Part shown: positions 24,801 through 37,823 of the stretch, piece by piece
How positions within the stretch are numbered: position 1 is the stretch's first letter
Layout of the letters: each line of letters starts with the position of its first letter
Source of the DNA: Sphagnum magellanicum
Taxonomy: Eukaryota; Streptophyta; Sphagnopsida; Sphagnales; Sphagnaceae
NCBI GenBank assembly: GCA_021904315.1
Contig: CM038915.1
Location: 14,012,001-14,076,000 of the forward strand
Direction: 5' to 3'
DNA length: 64,000 nt
Made by a program: the position numbers and the translations under genes
Notes under the pieces: model-generated
What the model saw: the letters and a program-made list of their open reading frames with translations, nothing else
The model's database searches: none
Told to the model about the DNA's origin: nothing

Positions 24801-25330
24801 TCCCCGGATTTTTTCCCTAGCTCTCCCCTTTCCCCGTCTGATTTCCAAGCTTCCTGCACAAGCTACCCCTGCACCGTTGCCATCCTCACCTCCCCAAAAG
24901 CATAAAACCAGCCGCCATCATTAAACCAATTTTCGGCGGGCTTAACCCTTCAGCCCTTAAAGCAAAATTGGCCTTCACATCACAGAAACCACAAACAGTT
25001 TTCCCGTTCGGTCACCCCCTTTCCAGTCACAGCATATTTTTAAACAATGTTTCGATCACCAAAAATTATATGTGTATATCTTTAGATAGTCATGGTCGAT
25101 GATCTTTTTTGTTTTACCTTAACCTTGACCTTGGTGGCCACTAATTGTCTATTTTTTCTTTCATGGCATAAAGTCCAAAAATAATTAAGGAATTTGATTA
25201 TGGCAAAAAAAAATTGTGTATATTCTCGGATACTCATTATCAATTTTTATTTTTTTTGGCCTTAACCCTAATCCTTGGTGGCCACTAGGTGTCTACTTTT
25301 GTAGCTTTATAAACATAATGCTATTTATTT
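21840..25330. repeat. Degenerate long tandem repeat (~180-200 bp unit), interrupted
   Basis: The block 'ttcatgtacattcttga ... aataatc ... ccttaaccctaat ... ggtggccac' recurs near 21870-21960, 23770-23850, 23955-24040, 25065-25150 and 25210-25300, with spacing of ~180-200 bp where adjacent. Copies are diverged and AT-rich. An island of different composition (24130-25030) splits the array. From 22010 to 23735 I see nothing beyond AT-rich DNA and a 'gtcaaattgacca' style block at 22850-23130. Confidence 0.55.
24130..25030. other. GC-richer unidentified insertion within the tandem repeat
   Basis: Starts abruptly after gtggcattg and ends before ttcgatcacc, where the tandem-repeat sequence resumes. 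It has a pyrimidine-rich tract at 24720-24850 (ctcctcttctctactcatct and on) and cytosine-rich segments. I could find neither a clean target duplication nor long open frames; the longest is 69 codons. It could be a solo LTR, a processed gene leader or another insertion. Confidence 0.4.
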
Positions 25331-25951
25331 TTTTAACTTCATAAACACAATGTTATGATTAGATCTATTTAAACACAACACCTTCCCATAAAGATGCAAC
25401 CCACTTTTGTTCAAAGATGATGAATAATAACTTGATCAATACTAACATGCTTATTGATCAATTGGATAATAATCTAAAAGGAAAAGAATGAAAACAAGTC
25501 AAATATTAAAAATAAACTATTTTTTGATTTTCAAAATCCAACACCCTAATGGACTTGTACAATCTTGGGAATGCACATGAAATCTAGTACTAATACTTTT
25601 GCATTTACAAAGCCCATTATGCTAAACCATGGCAAGTATGTTTAGACTTATGACTAGATTCGTAGTTATAAATGCCATGCATGACTATTTGATTAGTGGA
25701 CAACTTGTTTATCCACTAGACATATTTTTTTCTTTAGTCATCTTTAGTTATCAAATCCATTCGTGATCATGATTTTAAACATATACACCAAATTTTTTTA
25801 ACAATTAATAAGGTGCAACAAATAGGAAAATGCCATGTGGAAATTGATTTTTATTCTTAAAAATGATTTAAAATATTTTAAATAGTATTTTTTAATTTAA
25901 AAATATAATGAGAATGTAATTCAAGTTATAATTTCAATTATTTTTAAATTT

Positions 25952-26100
25952 CCAAACCCCAAACCCTAAATCCCAAAGCCCAAATCCTAAACCCTAAAGC
26001 CCAAAAATTAATCCCTAAACCCCTAACCTTATAACTCAAAGACCAAAGCCCAAACCTTGAACCCTAAAGCCCAAAGCCCAAACCCTAAACCTTAAATGCC
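25952..26100. repeat. Degenerate interstitial telomere-like tract (CCCTAAA)
   Basis: Repeated words aaaccctaaa, cccaaagccc, atcctaaaccctaaa and ccctaaacccctaa fill about 150 bp. The Arabidopsis-type plant telomere repeat is CCCTAAA on this strand. Many units are mutated to CCCAAAG. Confidence 0.7.
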
Positions 26101-28219
26101 ACTTCAAAGCCGAAATGTTACACAATTAAACCTCTAACATGTCCTTCAACCAAAACCCTTAAAACTAAACTTTAAATACAAATAAGTTAATAAGATATAT
26201 GATAATTAAATCATAACTCACCGTCAATGTTTTATTCTCTAAATTGCATTTAAATACTTAAATATATATTAAGTAATAATTTATTATGAAATATTTATTA
26301 GTCATTCAGGAATTTAAAGGTATGTCCCTAAAACTAATTTGGTATAATTGAATAAGATCATTATTCATAAATAATAATACAAACCTAAAATGTCAATTAT
26401 TTCATAGGTAATAATTTACCAATGATAAATTTACTAGTTTTCGTTATTTTAAACAATTTATATCCTTACCAATGGTTACCTTTTTTTCTTAAAAAAAATG
26501 ACATTCAAAATTCAAAAGCTAAAAATCAAATAATTATGCAAGTTTGCAATATCAAAGACATATAATCTATTTTTTTTTTCATTCGATTTCATTGAAACCA
26601 AATATAATGAAAGATGATTACAAGCTTTTTAATCCAAATTTAGTTGTTAATTATAGGCTATAAGTTTTTTGTTATCAATATAAAAAAAACCAATAGTTTA
26701 AATATGAAATATTAACTATGAGTTCCAAGTATTAGGACTTAAAGTATCTTCATACACACTGTAAAGATGGGTTTCAAAGATACTCATCGATCATTACTCC
26801 CAAAGTGGAGGCCCCACTCTTTGCATGAATAGTTATGAGAGAAGTGAGAGTCCTGACCACAAAACATTCTTGAGTGTCTCCTCACAATGACGATGTTCAT
26901 GAAACGAAAAATGGGAAATTGCATTGAATTAATGAGTTTTTCTTCTAGCTAGATGAACCTCATGTAGAAGTTTTTAGAAAAGAAGGGCAGTGGCCATTTG
27001 GAACTTCACAAAAAACACCAAAGATGACACCAAGGAACGTTTTAGTGGTTTGCGTTTTTAGGTTTGCACCTGACTAACAAACCAGCAAATAGATCTTAAG
27101 ACTTACAGTTCAACAGTTGAGAAACACCATTATCACCAATTGTGTAATCACTATTCAAGTTCCACAATTTATCTCACTCTATTTAGAATCATTTCTTTTT
27201 TTTCTCATTGTGTAGAGTTGATTTCTCTTTCTTTCTTCCTTCCTTCCATGCTTACTTTATTCATGGTCTCCCTCGTTAATGCAAATGAGGACATGTTTCC
27301 ATCACATTGACCTTTTCATTTATCTTGCTCACGATGAAGACCCTCTTTAACTTTCAAGTCACACAATGCCTAAAAACCAACATTGGAGAGATGCCAAGCA
27401 AACTGCCAATCCTCCTCGACACCTCCTATTGTTGTTTGATCTCTTCATCTTCATTCGGGAATTTTACAACAATCCACTAAAGGAATATTTTTAAACGGTA
27501 TGTCATTTTATAAATTCATCATTCCAAATTTTGAAAGTCACACAATTTAAAACCTTCTACACACAACTCTCATTAATTAAGGCTTCCTGCATGTCCCCAA
27601 TAATTTTTGAAATATTCACATGAGCACATCTTGAATTAAGGTATTTATGTCATTACAAAATGCTATGGACAATTCGTCAATTTTCTACTAGGGACAAAGA
27701 ACATTAGAATCTAAGATGTGTAAAGGCTTGGAATATTGTTCCTTCGAACTTACATCTAATTTCTTCACAATATGCCGAATGTAGTTTCCTCATGATATTT
27801 AGTAGTTTGTGAACTCAAGTTTTGACCAAAAAGTTGTGGAACCAACCAAACACCATGGACTAAACACATCTTATGATTACATGATCAAATTCTAATCCAT
27901 ACAAGCTACATAGGGCTTGAAGCATTCGGAATCAATAGGTTGCTTGTAGTAGAAATTAAACAAGCATAGTGCAAACATCCATTTGTGCACGTTTTCATTT
28001 GTGGAGCTTATATGCCAATGCTTAATTGTTAGGTAAAAGGCCCAAATATTTTATAATCTACCAGAACATCATATCATCTTAAATACGGGAAACAAGTTTG
28101 CTTTGTGTTGTTGAAATATTTGCTTTCAAGATAGTAACCTTTCCCTCTTCCCATGAAGTAGACTATAATTCCTTTTTAAAAACTACTCGATTGAGTTGCT
28201 TGCTAGTTTCATATGCTTT
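26101..28219. other. AT-rich intergenic DNA, nothing recognised
   Basis: No frame of notable length or content, no inverted ends and no strong simple repeats apart from short T runs. It lies between the telomere-like tract and the left end of transposon copy 3. Confidence 0.6.
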
Positions 28220-28538
28220 CTATAATTGCATTATTTCCATTTAATTAATAAATCTTAATATATGTAATGGCCTCTCTAACAACAATTGTGTTCCCAACCT
28301 ATTTGCAACACCAATGAATATGAAACATGCATCATATATTTTGGGCGGTCGATATTTTCTATTCGCATATGTAGAGAATCAATGTAGTATATATTATTGC
28401 CTAAAACCAAGAAGAATGTAAACAAGAATCATATCATGCACAATGCTTTAATTAAGGAAGAGTAGAATATGAACTAAAACCAAGCATTTCTGGCCATGGA
28501 TAATGGTGAGAGAAACACAATGACATTTCTAGGTATTT

Positions 28539-28979
28539 ATGGCCGCAAAAGTTGATGAAAAAAATGCCTGGTGGCCGTTAGGTGTTCCTATCCGAGCATG
28601 TTGGTTGGAAAAATGCCAAGACGTCCCCAAAGGTTTATTTTCAAGCATGTACCTAGGTCACAACGTACTTTTGACCGTAATTTCTACTTTCGTAATGGAT
28701 GGGTTGGAAAACAAATGTTTTGGCCAATATTTTGTTCATTGATCTAATGTTTTATTTTGATTGTTCTTGACTTGGCAAGATATTGTTGAGGGACTCATGT
28801 TTGGGAACTTTGTTAGCATTTGGGATGCTCATGAAAATGAAAGCCCAGTGAAAAATGGTATGAACATGTGTAGACGTTTGTTAGTATTTCCAATATATGG
28901 ACCTTGTGGATTTGTTATTAGAATTCTTGGTTTTTCAAACCGAGAATTTTGGTCAAAAAAACCAAATTGGGGGGGTTAG
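28539..28979 (+). other. Conserved coding-like remnant near the left end of copy 3
   Basis: Two frames, 28539-28742 and 28761-28979, separated by a stop; both recur in copy 2, and the second also in copy 1. Readable pieces include NAWWPLGVP, LENKCFGQYFVH and TWQDIVEGLMFGNFVSIWDA. Preservation of reading frame suggests it was once protein-coding. No family is recognised. Confidence 0.3.
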
Positions 28980-29154
28980 AAAAACCCCTTGCCATTTTGG
29001 ACAACTCAATTTTAACATGTCAATTGTGACTAGGGTGGTCTTTTTGACTCATAGAATAAGGATCATTTGACTAAGCATTTTGATTTATGAATATTGGACC
29101 ATTTGATTGGTCAAATGATTTAAATAATTTATTTTAATATCATTATAAAAAATA

Positions 29155-29830
29155 ATTTTGTAGGTAGGTGGGTAGGTCGTAAAAATGTAGGTAGGTAGGT
29201 GGTAACCTACCCTAACCTAACCTACCTACTTTAACCTAACTTCGTACAACCTATTTAACTTACTTAATCTAGTTTAACTACCTACCTTAACCCCTTAAGC
29301 ATATACATAGATTACGAGTATTAGAAATTGAACCCTTGACCTCCCTAATGCATAAACCAAATCTTTAACCAATGGACCACACCATCAAAAGATGTTCAAC
29401 TTTTGTCAAATTTTTTATTTCACATGTTTATTTTGACACATCATTACGAGACCATGAAGTATGTAGGTAGGTATGTTGTAGGAGGTAGGTGGGTGGGTGG
29501 ATAGCTAAGTAAGTAGGTACGTACGTACGTAATTAATAGGTATCGTGGGTGGGTGGGTAAGCCGATAGGCAAGTGGCCAGTAGGTAAATAAGTAGGTAGG
29601 GAGGCGGGTGGGTGGGTGGGTTGGTCAATAAACTAGTAAGTAGGTGAATGGATGGGTAGGTGAATAGGTTATAATAGGTAGGTGAGTGGGTGGTAGGTGA
29701 ATAGGTTATAATAAGTAGGTAAGTAGGTCGATAAGTTGTAATAGGTTGGTAAATAAGTTGGTACAAGTTGTAATAGGTAGGTAGGTAAGAAGGTTGTAGA
29801 ATATGGTAGATAGGTAGGTAGGATGCCCCA
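29155..29830. repeat. TAGG/GTGG microsatellite block with tRNA-like stretch (copy 3)
   Basis: Mirror of 8022-8697. Runs of gtaggtaggtgg and gggtgggtggg. The tRNA-like stretch is at 29312-29384 on the minus strand. Reverse-strand open frames in this block are repeat artefacts. Confidence 0.7.
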
Positions 29831-31289
29831 TTTGATTATAATAATATTGGCCATCTTGACTAAATGTTCAACTTAACTAAAACCCCATTGGCCATTTTGA
29901 CCAAAAGTGTCATTTGTTTATGTCCAACTTGACTAAATGTTCCAATTGACTAAATGTCATTGGCCATTTTGACCAAGGTGGTCAAGTTTTTGTCCAATTT
30001 GACTAGATGTCCAAATTAACAAATAGTCAAATAAGTCATTTCAACCAAGTTGACTAGTTAAAAGATACACATGTCATTCAAGCCTTTAGCCTCTAGTCAA
30101 AATGTACATGTTCATTAGTAAAAAAAGACCAATTAGTTAACTTGGACCATTTGAAAAACCAAAAATTCTAATAATGATTAGAGAATTGCATCGTGGTTTT
30201 GATTAAAATTATGCATGAGGATTGTGAATAGTGAAAGCTATTCTGTCTAGTTGCAATTGTGAGATACTACAAGTTAGCGGTTGGAATTGTAGTGTTTTGG
30301 CCGTGTAAGGATTTGTTGATGAATGATGAAGTGGTTGACATGATGATAGTGCAGGGCCATTTAACAATGGATGGGGTGAATAATCTCGCGAAGAAACAAG
30401 TTTCATGCAAGGACAATTCCTTGCTAGAGAGCTTCGAAACTAAAAACATTGATGGTTTTAAGAATATGGGTAATATAGTTGAGGATAAATGTAATGAATA
30501 ATTGCATGGAAAAAATAGTTATATATCTAAGGATGGTGTGGAAGGCTCTAATGGGGAGTCTAGGTCTAATTCCCTGAACGAGGAAAAAGGTGAAAAGGAT
30601 ATTGTGGAATGTGATGAAGAGGTTGGTGCCGAGGAAAATCTAAAATGAAACACTAGTAGAAAAACATGTGTTTTTCAACTTGTATTTGTCAACTAATATA
30701 ATTGAAAGATGTTTCATTTCTAATTATTTAAGTTGAAATGACACTTTTTGAACTATATTAGTCGACAAAGACAAGTCGAAAAATACATGTTTTCTATTAG
30801 TGAAATGAAGAGGATGATTACCAAGGGAATCACTAGAAGAAATGTTGTCCATTCTGACCATATTTTTGCAACCACTGTGTGACTAATGTCCAAACCAACT
30901 AATTTTATGACTAGTAGTGTGTTAGTCCTACGTGTCCATGTAGTTGCAACTTCTTGTAGTCGCATATGTAACTATAGGAAGGGTTGAACCAAATTGTAGT
31001 TGTAAATGCAACTACAATTTATGACCAATACGATTTTCATTGAAAATGTAGATGAAAAATGAACGTCATCAAATTTTGATTGTATTCATTAATGGATGAT
31101 ATGTAGTTGTTTTTGTAACTACAATAGTATATTCTACCACGTGAATAAAGAAACATAGACCACGCACACATGGCAAAGTTTGTTATTTCAATTGGACTAT
31201 TATCCCTTCATCGTACCTATCCATGGGTCTTCTTTGCAATTATCCATGGGTTTTCCATGATATAATATCTAATAGCCAATAGTTTGCTA

Positions 31290-32800
31290 GAAAAGGCTAT
31301 CATAACCTCGTTGGTAAACTAAGCTAGGTAAGTTTAATAGGTTATGTTAAACTAAGTAGACCTACGTACATTGGTAGTTTAACTTAGCTTGCATACTTAG
31401 TTAATTGGCCTAAGTTATCTACAAGTAACAATAGGCTAGGTTATTAATTAATTGGTAAACTAATTAGGTAGTAGGTAGTAAGTAACATAGGTAGTAGGTA
31501 GGTTAATTAATTTATTGTGTGATAATGTGATCATGTTTTCATATTAATTAATTAATTCATTAATTAATTAGGTTAGGTACGTAATCAATTAATTAGTTAG
31601 GCTAGGTAGTATCTAATAAGTAGGATAGGTATTAATAGGTAGTAGGTAGGTAGGTAGGTAAGCTAAGCAAAAGGTATTTTATTTTGTGGATATGTCATAC
31701 TTTTTTGTATTAACTAATAGAATAATTAGTTATGTTAAGAATTTATTTTTTTTAACGTAGGGTAGGTAATTAATTTATTAGGTAGGTTAGGTAATAGATA
31801 GTAGGTATGTAACCTAGGTAGTATGTAATAAATAGGATAGGTACTAGTAGGTAGTAGGTAGGTAGGTAAGCTAAGTAAAAGGTATTTTATTTTATGGACA
31901 TGTCATGATTTTTTTGTATTAATTGATTAATTAATTACCTATGTTAAAAAAATAATTTATTAAATGCAAGCTAGGTAATGAATTTATTAGGTAGGCTAGG
32001 TAATAGATAGAAGGTATGTAACCTAAGTCGTATGTAATAAGTAGGATAGCTACTATTAGGTAGTAGGTAGGTGGGTTATAAGTTAAGCAAGAGGTATTTT
32101 ACTTTGTGGATATGTTGTAATTTTTTGTATTAATTGATTAATTAACTAGCTATGTTAAAAAAATAATTTATTAAATGTAGGCTAGGTAGTAAATAATAAA
32201 TATGTACCATAGGTTGTATGTGATAAGTAGGATAGGTAGTAGTAATAGGTAGGTTAAATTGTAAATACTTTATTATGTGGATATATGATTTAATAATAAT
32301 AATAATAATCATGATAATAATAAATTACGTAGCTTAGGTAATAGATAGTACGTATGTAGCTTAGATAATATGTAGTAAATAGGATAAATAAAAGGTAGTA
32401 AGTAGTTAAGTTAATTTGTAGGTAGTAGGTAGTAAGTAAAATAGGTAATAAATAGTTAGTGAAAATAGTAAATATTTTAATGTGTGGATATGTGATAGTG
32501 TTGTAATGTTGTAATGTTTCCCTTTCATTAGAATTATCCCATACCCTTTGTCTACAACTTCAAACTTGTAAAATATATAAATAGGTAAAGGAATCGATTG
32601 GATTCATGGTATGCATTATAAACATAGTGCATGTGTCATTTGGGATGAACCAATCAAAAGGCTCGACCCCAACAAAATAAATAGGATCCTACCTACTTAC
32701 TTAGCTTATGCTAAGTGACCTATTTTACCCTAAGCTAGCCTATAATAGATTACCTATTATGGTCTAGCCTAAGATAGATTATAATTAATTACTATAATTA
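31290..32800. repeat. TAGG array with ~200-bp higher-order unit (copy 3)
   Basis: Mirror of 5050-6560. It includes gtaggtaggtaggtaggtaa (31637-31660 region) and repeated blocks 'ggtattttattttgtggata' spaced ~200 bp apart between 31670 and 32280. Confidence 0.75.
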
Positions 32801-33146
32801 TAATATATCTTTTTTGAACAAATGGAAAATTTCCACATGTTTTATGGCCATTGGCTTTTTAAATTACCACATGGTTAAATCCTAACCACCCATCAATGGC
32901 ACATTTCATAACATGTGACTATCCCAAATGTAGTTGCAAATTGGGGTTCCACATCATACTAAGGATCATCCATGGCAATGGATGAGAAATTTTAGCCTAG
33001 TTGTAAAGTTTGCGACTACATTTTCAACTTCATGGCCATGTCATGTCTTTTGCAACTAATTGTTTTATGGCACTTCTCCAAGGCAACTAAGTTATTTTTG
33101 GTCACATGTGTCCATTAGAATTACCAATGAGTCATAAATTTAGTTA

Positions 33147-36100
33147 TTGATTTTCAAAAAAATTCTAATGAATGCGCATGGGAATGATGATGCAATATAT
33201 GGCAATGGTGTGAGAGGAACAAATTCAAATTTAGTGGGAAGACGTAGGTTTGAGTGGCAAGGAGCTAATTGCAATTTTGTAAATGATGGCGAGGTGTTCA
33301 TTGCAAAAGGTCATGTGGTTGTAATATGTGACCCATAAGAAGCAATTTTTTGATAATTGGCTTGCGGAGGACCATGTTGGGTTTTGCATCTTGTATTGTC
33401 CTACAATTGTGTTAGCATTGATGACCATTTGGAAATGGCTATTGTCTCAAATGATTATTGATGGGTATCCCTAGGAGAACATCTTAACAATCAATGGAAC
33501 CCATGGCCACATACCAAATGTCAATGATGTGGGAGCAATTGGTGTGAAGAAAAAAAAATTCCTTTCATAAGAAGAAGCGAAGTGTAGCTGACTTTGAAGG
33601 TTTAATTTCTAGAATTGAAAAGGTGTTGTCTAAGGAGTTTGTGCACAATGTGTTTGTGGCCATGTGTTGTGCCATGAATTGCTGTCAACATTTTCCTCAT
33701 GAAAAGACCTTGTTGTTGAAACAAGGGTACATTCACAAAGATAAGAGCCATAAAAATTATCACTAGTGCTTTGTTTTTCATGTTTTCATGTCAAAAATTA
33801 CATTAATATTGCACATTTTAAAAATATGTTTTAATGATAATGTTCTTGATATATTGTGGAAACATGTGCAATAATTTGAAATGAATATAATGAAATGTGA
33901 ATTCTCAAAAACATTGATTAGTCGTTGTAACTAGTGTTTTACAATGTTTTTACTACTTAAAAAAACTCATAAATGACTTTTAAAGGACTTGAAAATTACA
34001 TAATTTTGGAGAGACTTTTAAAACACATATTCACATAAGAGTACAATGTAACATATTTTTTTAGTCAAAAGGACTTTCTTGTGACTTTTCCCAATTTACA
34101 AATGGAATATTCCTAGTATATATTAAGAATCTTTTAGAATAAGTAGTCACCAAAGTCCTTATTAAAGGTGCACCCTTGGTTCTTTATTTTATGAATGTAT
34201 CCACAAGGATTTGGGAGTTCATTTTTTGAAGACCGTATGGTTTAGATATTCCAAAAAGGTTATATATGAGGGGAGACAGAAGGCGATAAAAATTTATCAT
34301 TATTCAAGGTTTAAACATCTATGAAACTGCTTGGTACCGGATCGTTGGTCTCTCAAGGTTGACAGACATGTTGTACAAATCAAATAGTAAATGAAATTGT
34401 CAATTTCTACCACATGGGAACAAAGGTACAGGGTGAAAGCACTTTAAGGTGGAGTACATAATCATGTCACAATTTGTTGGATTATCAATCATGGGCCATG
34501 GAACAAAATATGAATGAATAATTGTGAATAAGACTTAAAAAATAAATTACATGTGATATGATCACATTGTATGTATTTCATGAATAAATTTTGAGTTACC
34601 ATAACATGTTGGACTTTTGAAATGCCAAAAACCCTATGCCACAGTTCATCTCATATGATTTTGGATTCATTATGCTTAGCTGAGTGATTTTTTTTTACAT
34701 AAAAAATAATGTGATGCCGTTGATACAAAGGAATACAATTTGGGAAGATTTTGAAAACCATAAATTGAGATATTCAATGAAATATGAATTTTTTAATAAA
34801 GTCTTTCATTCATTTGAATTAATAATTCAAGTTTTCATTTGTTAAATATAAATTTTTGATATAATTATCTACAATTGATAAAGTCCATAAATAAAATAAT
34901 AATAATTTAGCCTTGCCATATGACTTATGTAATATAATATATTTTGCCATAGTGTAAAATGGACTTTTATCTTAACATTAGCATGGACTCCACATATGCT
35001 AGAAAGTATTCCACTTTAGAGTGCTTTCACCCTACACATGAATTACATATGTCAACCCAATAGGCGAAGTCAAATGTTTAGTCATTGATTGAATTGTTTA
35101 TAGATACGATGCTGTGTTAAATGAAAGTAATTTCAAATGGTAGACAAGATGTGCAACATCTTTTGCCTGAGAAAAGTCTGCATGAATATAGTGATCAAGT
35201 GAATTGTAGTGAATAATTGGAACTTTTAGTGTTTATCTAGCGATAAACGTCTAAAAGCCAGCATGTGTCTTTCGTGCAAATCTATTTTTCCAAAAATTGA
35301 AATTGCTTATTGAATGTATATTTGGCAAAATACATTTGTTGTCGAATAACTAATATTTTTTTGTTTTCTTTTTTGTGGGTTGGCAAATAAGCAAAGAATT
35401 ATGTATTAGAGGTATTTCTCAATCTACTACGAGTAGGTTGAGGAAAAGACATCATTTGAATGTCGATGTGCGAACACATGGCTCTGTTTTTGCGAAATGC
35501 ACTAGTTGTGAATCTCTCAAGGACTTGATATCCAAATTAAGAAAAATAGTAATGAAGCTCTATAGTATGAAGTGAAGTTAAGAAAACATATCTTATACCA
35601 AGAATAATGTAAAAAAAATACCATATTTGGAAGACAAAATTAATGCGATCGAAGGATGAGTTCCTTTACATTATTCATGACAAGATCGACCATGCAAAAA
35701 TTGCACTTGCAAGGTTGCAAGTGTGAAACAAAATGATATCTAGGCTTAGACAACTACCCATTACCCTCACGGGTATGATAACATGGTCATGGGGATGAGA
35801 GATATGCACAATATTCTAATGAGTTGTGGCCAAATGATCCCAATTTCACGATTGGGTCCTTCTTGCAGCTTTTGCGGACTTTGGAGGCGGTTTTTATTTT
35901 AGAGTTGAAATTATTGTTTGAACACCCCCTGTAGAATTCATTATTTGCACATCTTTTGCAAAGGAAACTGTGTTGCATATGTCAATTACACACCCCGAAT
36001 CAAACTATTGGTGCAAAACCTTTGTCGAAAATTTTGTTGCTTCAAATGGGTAATTGCGTGAAAGGCAATAAGAATCAACATTTGTTAATGTTTCTATCAT

Positions 36101-36899
36101 TGTTGAAGACGAGGGATGTGTTTGAGGAGGTCAAATTGGGATTCTTATAGTTGGCCATACACATGAGGATATAGATGGATGCTTTGGTTATTTGTCAAAA
36201 AAGTTAAGGGAGTAAAACAATTACATTTTAGTAGATTTGATGAAAGCTTTCGCAATCTCACAGCAAAAACCATTCATTCCTCAATTGGTTCAAGAGATTC
36301 CAGATTTTAAATCTTGGGTCTTAGGTTGTTTGAAGAATGGCCTTGAAATGTTGGTAGGGCATATTGATATGCATCTTTTTAGATTTATTATTAATTTGTT
36401 AGGTTGGCCTATGATGCAATATAGAGTTTCCCCCATAGATCCTAATAGGAGTCCAATAGATGGGCCACCGATTAGATCGTGGAAAGTTAATCCAAATGGT
36501 TCACCAAAGTTGCATGCTAGGGTCCCAAGTCTTGTTCTATATTGCCTAATGTGGGGCAATGATGCATTGAGGTCAGTGGAGAGAAAAAAGTTTATAAGTT
36601 CTAGACTATCCAAATACGTGGATTTTTGGAAGGTGGGCATTGTGCAAAGTTCCACATATGAAATGAAGATGAAACCATATGTGGAGTATTGGGAAGATAT
36701 CTTGTTGCATTTGTCAAGACCGTTACCCCCTCAAAGTACCATTTTTTTGGAGGGCTTTTGGCCTTCAAGCAATTGGAGGTCCAATTATGCTAGGGTTTCA
36801 TTGTCAACTGTGATGGATGGGTCCAAACACAATAAAAGGACCCATTCAAAATGTAACCAATACTTAATTTTTCACATCTTAAATTACTACGTCAAATGA
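33147..36899 (+). pseudogene. DUF7869-like transposase remnant, copy 3
   Basis: Pieces in order: 33147-33338 (EWQGANCNFVNDGEVF); ~33610-33760 with CCAMNCCQHFPHEKTLLLKQ; the MITE insertion; 35375-35575 with FAKCTSCESLKDLISKL; ~35655-35950, frameshifted, with GHGDERYAQYS-like and WPNDPNF-like words; 35956-36150 with LLLQMGNCVKGNKNQ and FEEVKLGF; a +1 shift into VGHTHEDIDGCFGYLSKKL; then the 220-residue frame 36237-36899 (LGWPMMQYRVSPIDP, SSNWRSN). The order QxDNCxxxNKN...VGHTHEDID is what I associate with DUF7869-type proteins of transposon origin. The expected D before NC is G here. At least two frameshifts and several stops are visible. The family call is from memory and needs a profile search. 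Confidence 0.6.
34431..35032 (+). mobile_element. MITE with GGGTGAAAGCAC terminal inverted repeats (copy 3)
   Basis: 602 bp. The left end reads GGGTGAAAGCACTTTAAGGT; the right end read on the minus strand is GGGTGAAAGCACTCTAAAGT. TACA lies on both sides (34427-34430 and 35033-35036), a plausible short target duplication. There is no coding capacity. The same element sits at the same place in all three copies, so it inserted before they diverged. Confidence 0.7.
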
Positions 36900-36950
36900 A
36901 TGTTAAAAAAGTTTGGTGCATTTGTACAAAAATGATTCTAATATATTATG

Positions 36951-37823
36951 TGATGCATTCCCAACTCCTTGAAGGACTCAAATGTGAGTCCAAGTAGAAG
37001 ACAACGGAAGAGGGAGGAGTTGGGGCATGTTCTTTAGTTCACAGCACTTTGAGGGGTAGAGGGGCGTGTCGGAGCTTCGGGATGGGACTAGGAAGAGTTG
37101 ACAAGCTTCACTCACTCACACGGGCCTGCACACAACCCACACAAAGTGGTTAGTGCATAGTTGGAGCACCTTTGGTGCTAAGACGAGCCACAGGCAGCAC
37201 GGACACACTAGATTCACCATGGCCCGGACTTGGGGGAAGCCACCACCTTCCCCCTTATAGTATACTCTGTGGCTAGCCACGGAGCCCACATCCAAATGGC
37301 TTTTCTCTCTTGGGACTCCCGAAATTGCGCCAGTTGGGACTCCCGCGACTTTGGAGCCCCATAACATTTTGAGCACATTTCGGGTCGATTCCCGACTTTT
37401 TTTGATCGGGAGTCAAATTGGCAATTTGACTCCCGGCCCTTCTTTTGGCCATAACTTGTGCTTTAGATGCCTAAATGAACAATGGGAGCCCATTTTAGAC
37501 ATCTGTGTTCCAAGAGCTTTCCAATGATATAAAGAGCGCCACGAGCCATTGAGTTTTGACCCCCTGAAAATCGCTCTTTGAAGTTTTGGGAGTCCATCGG
37601 GACTCCATCTCCCAAAGTGGGAGTTGCCTTGGGAGTGTGAGGGTTCACTCCCTCATACTCCCTCACACTTTCTTACATTCCCTGGAATATGTGATGTGAT
37701 TCCCGGGCTTCTTTTTGGCCCGTGCCCTTGCGACCTCTTTGCCTTGACTCCCGAGCTTCCTCTTGGCCCTCAATCTTGTAACCCCTTTGCCTTGGTTGCG
37801 AGCCCAAAGCTAAGGTTGCGACA
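36951..37823 (-). repeat. Solo LTR (873 bp) nested in copy 3
   Basis: Mirror of 29-901. On this strand it begins TGATGCATTC and ends TTGCGACA, with the 5-bp duplication ttatg at 36946-36950 and 37824-37828. Copy 2 shows the uninterrupted site (atatattatggaagcattt). Frames inside it (for example 37116-37376 minus) have no recognisable content. Confidence 0.8.
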
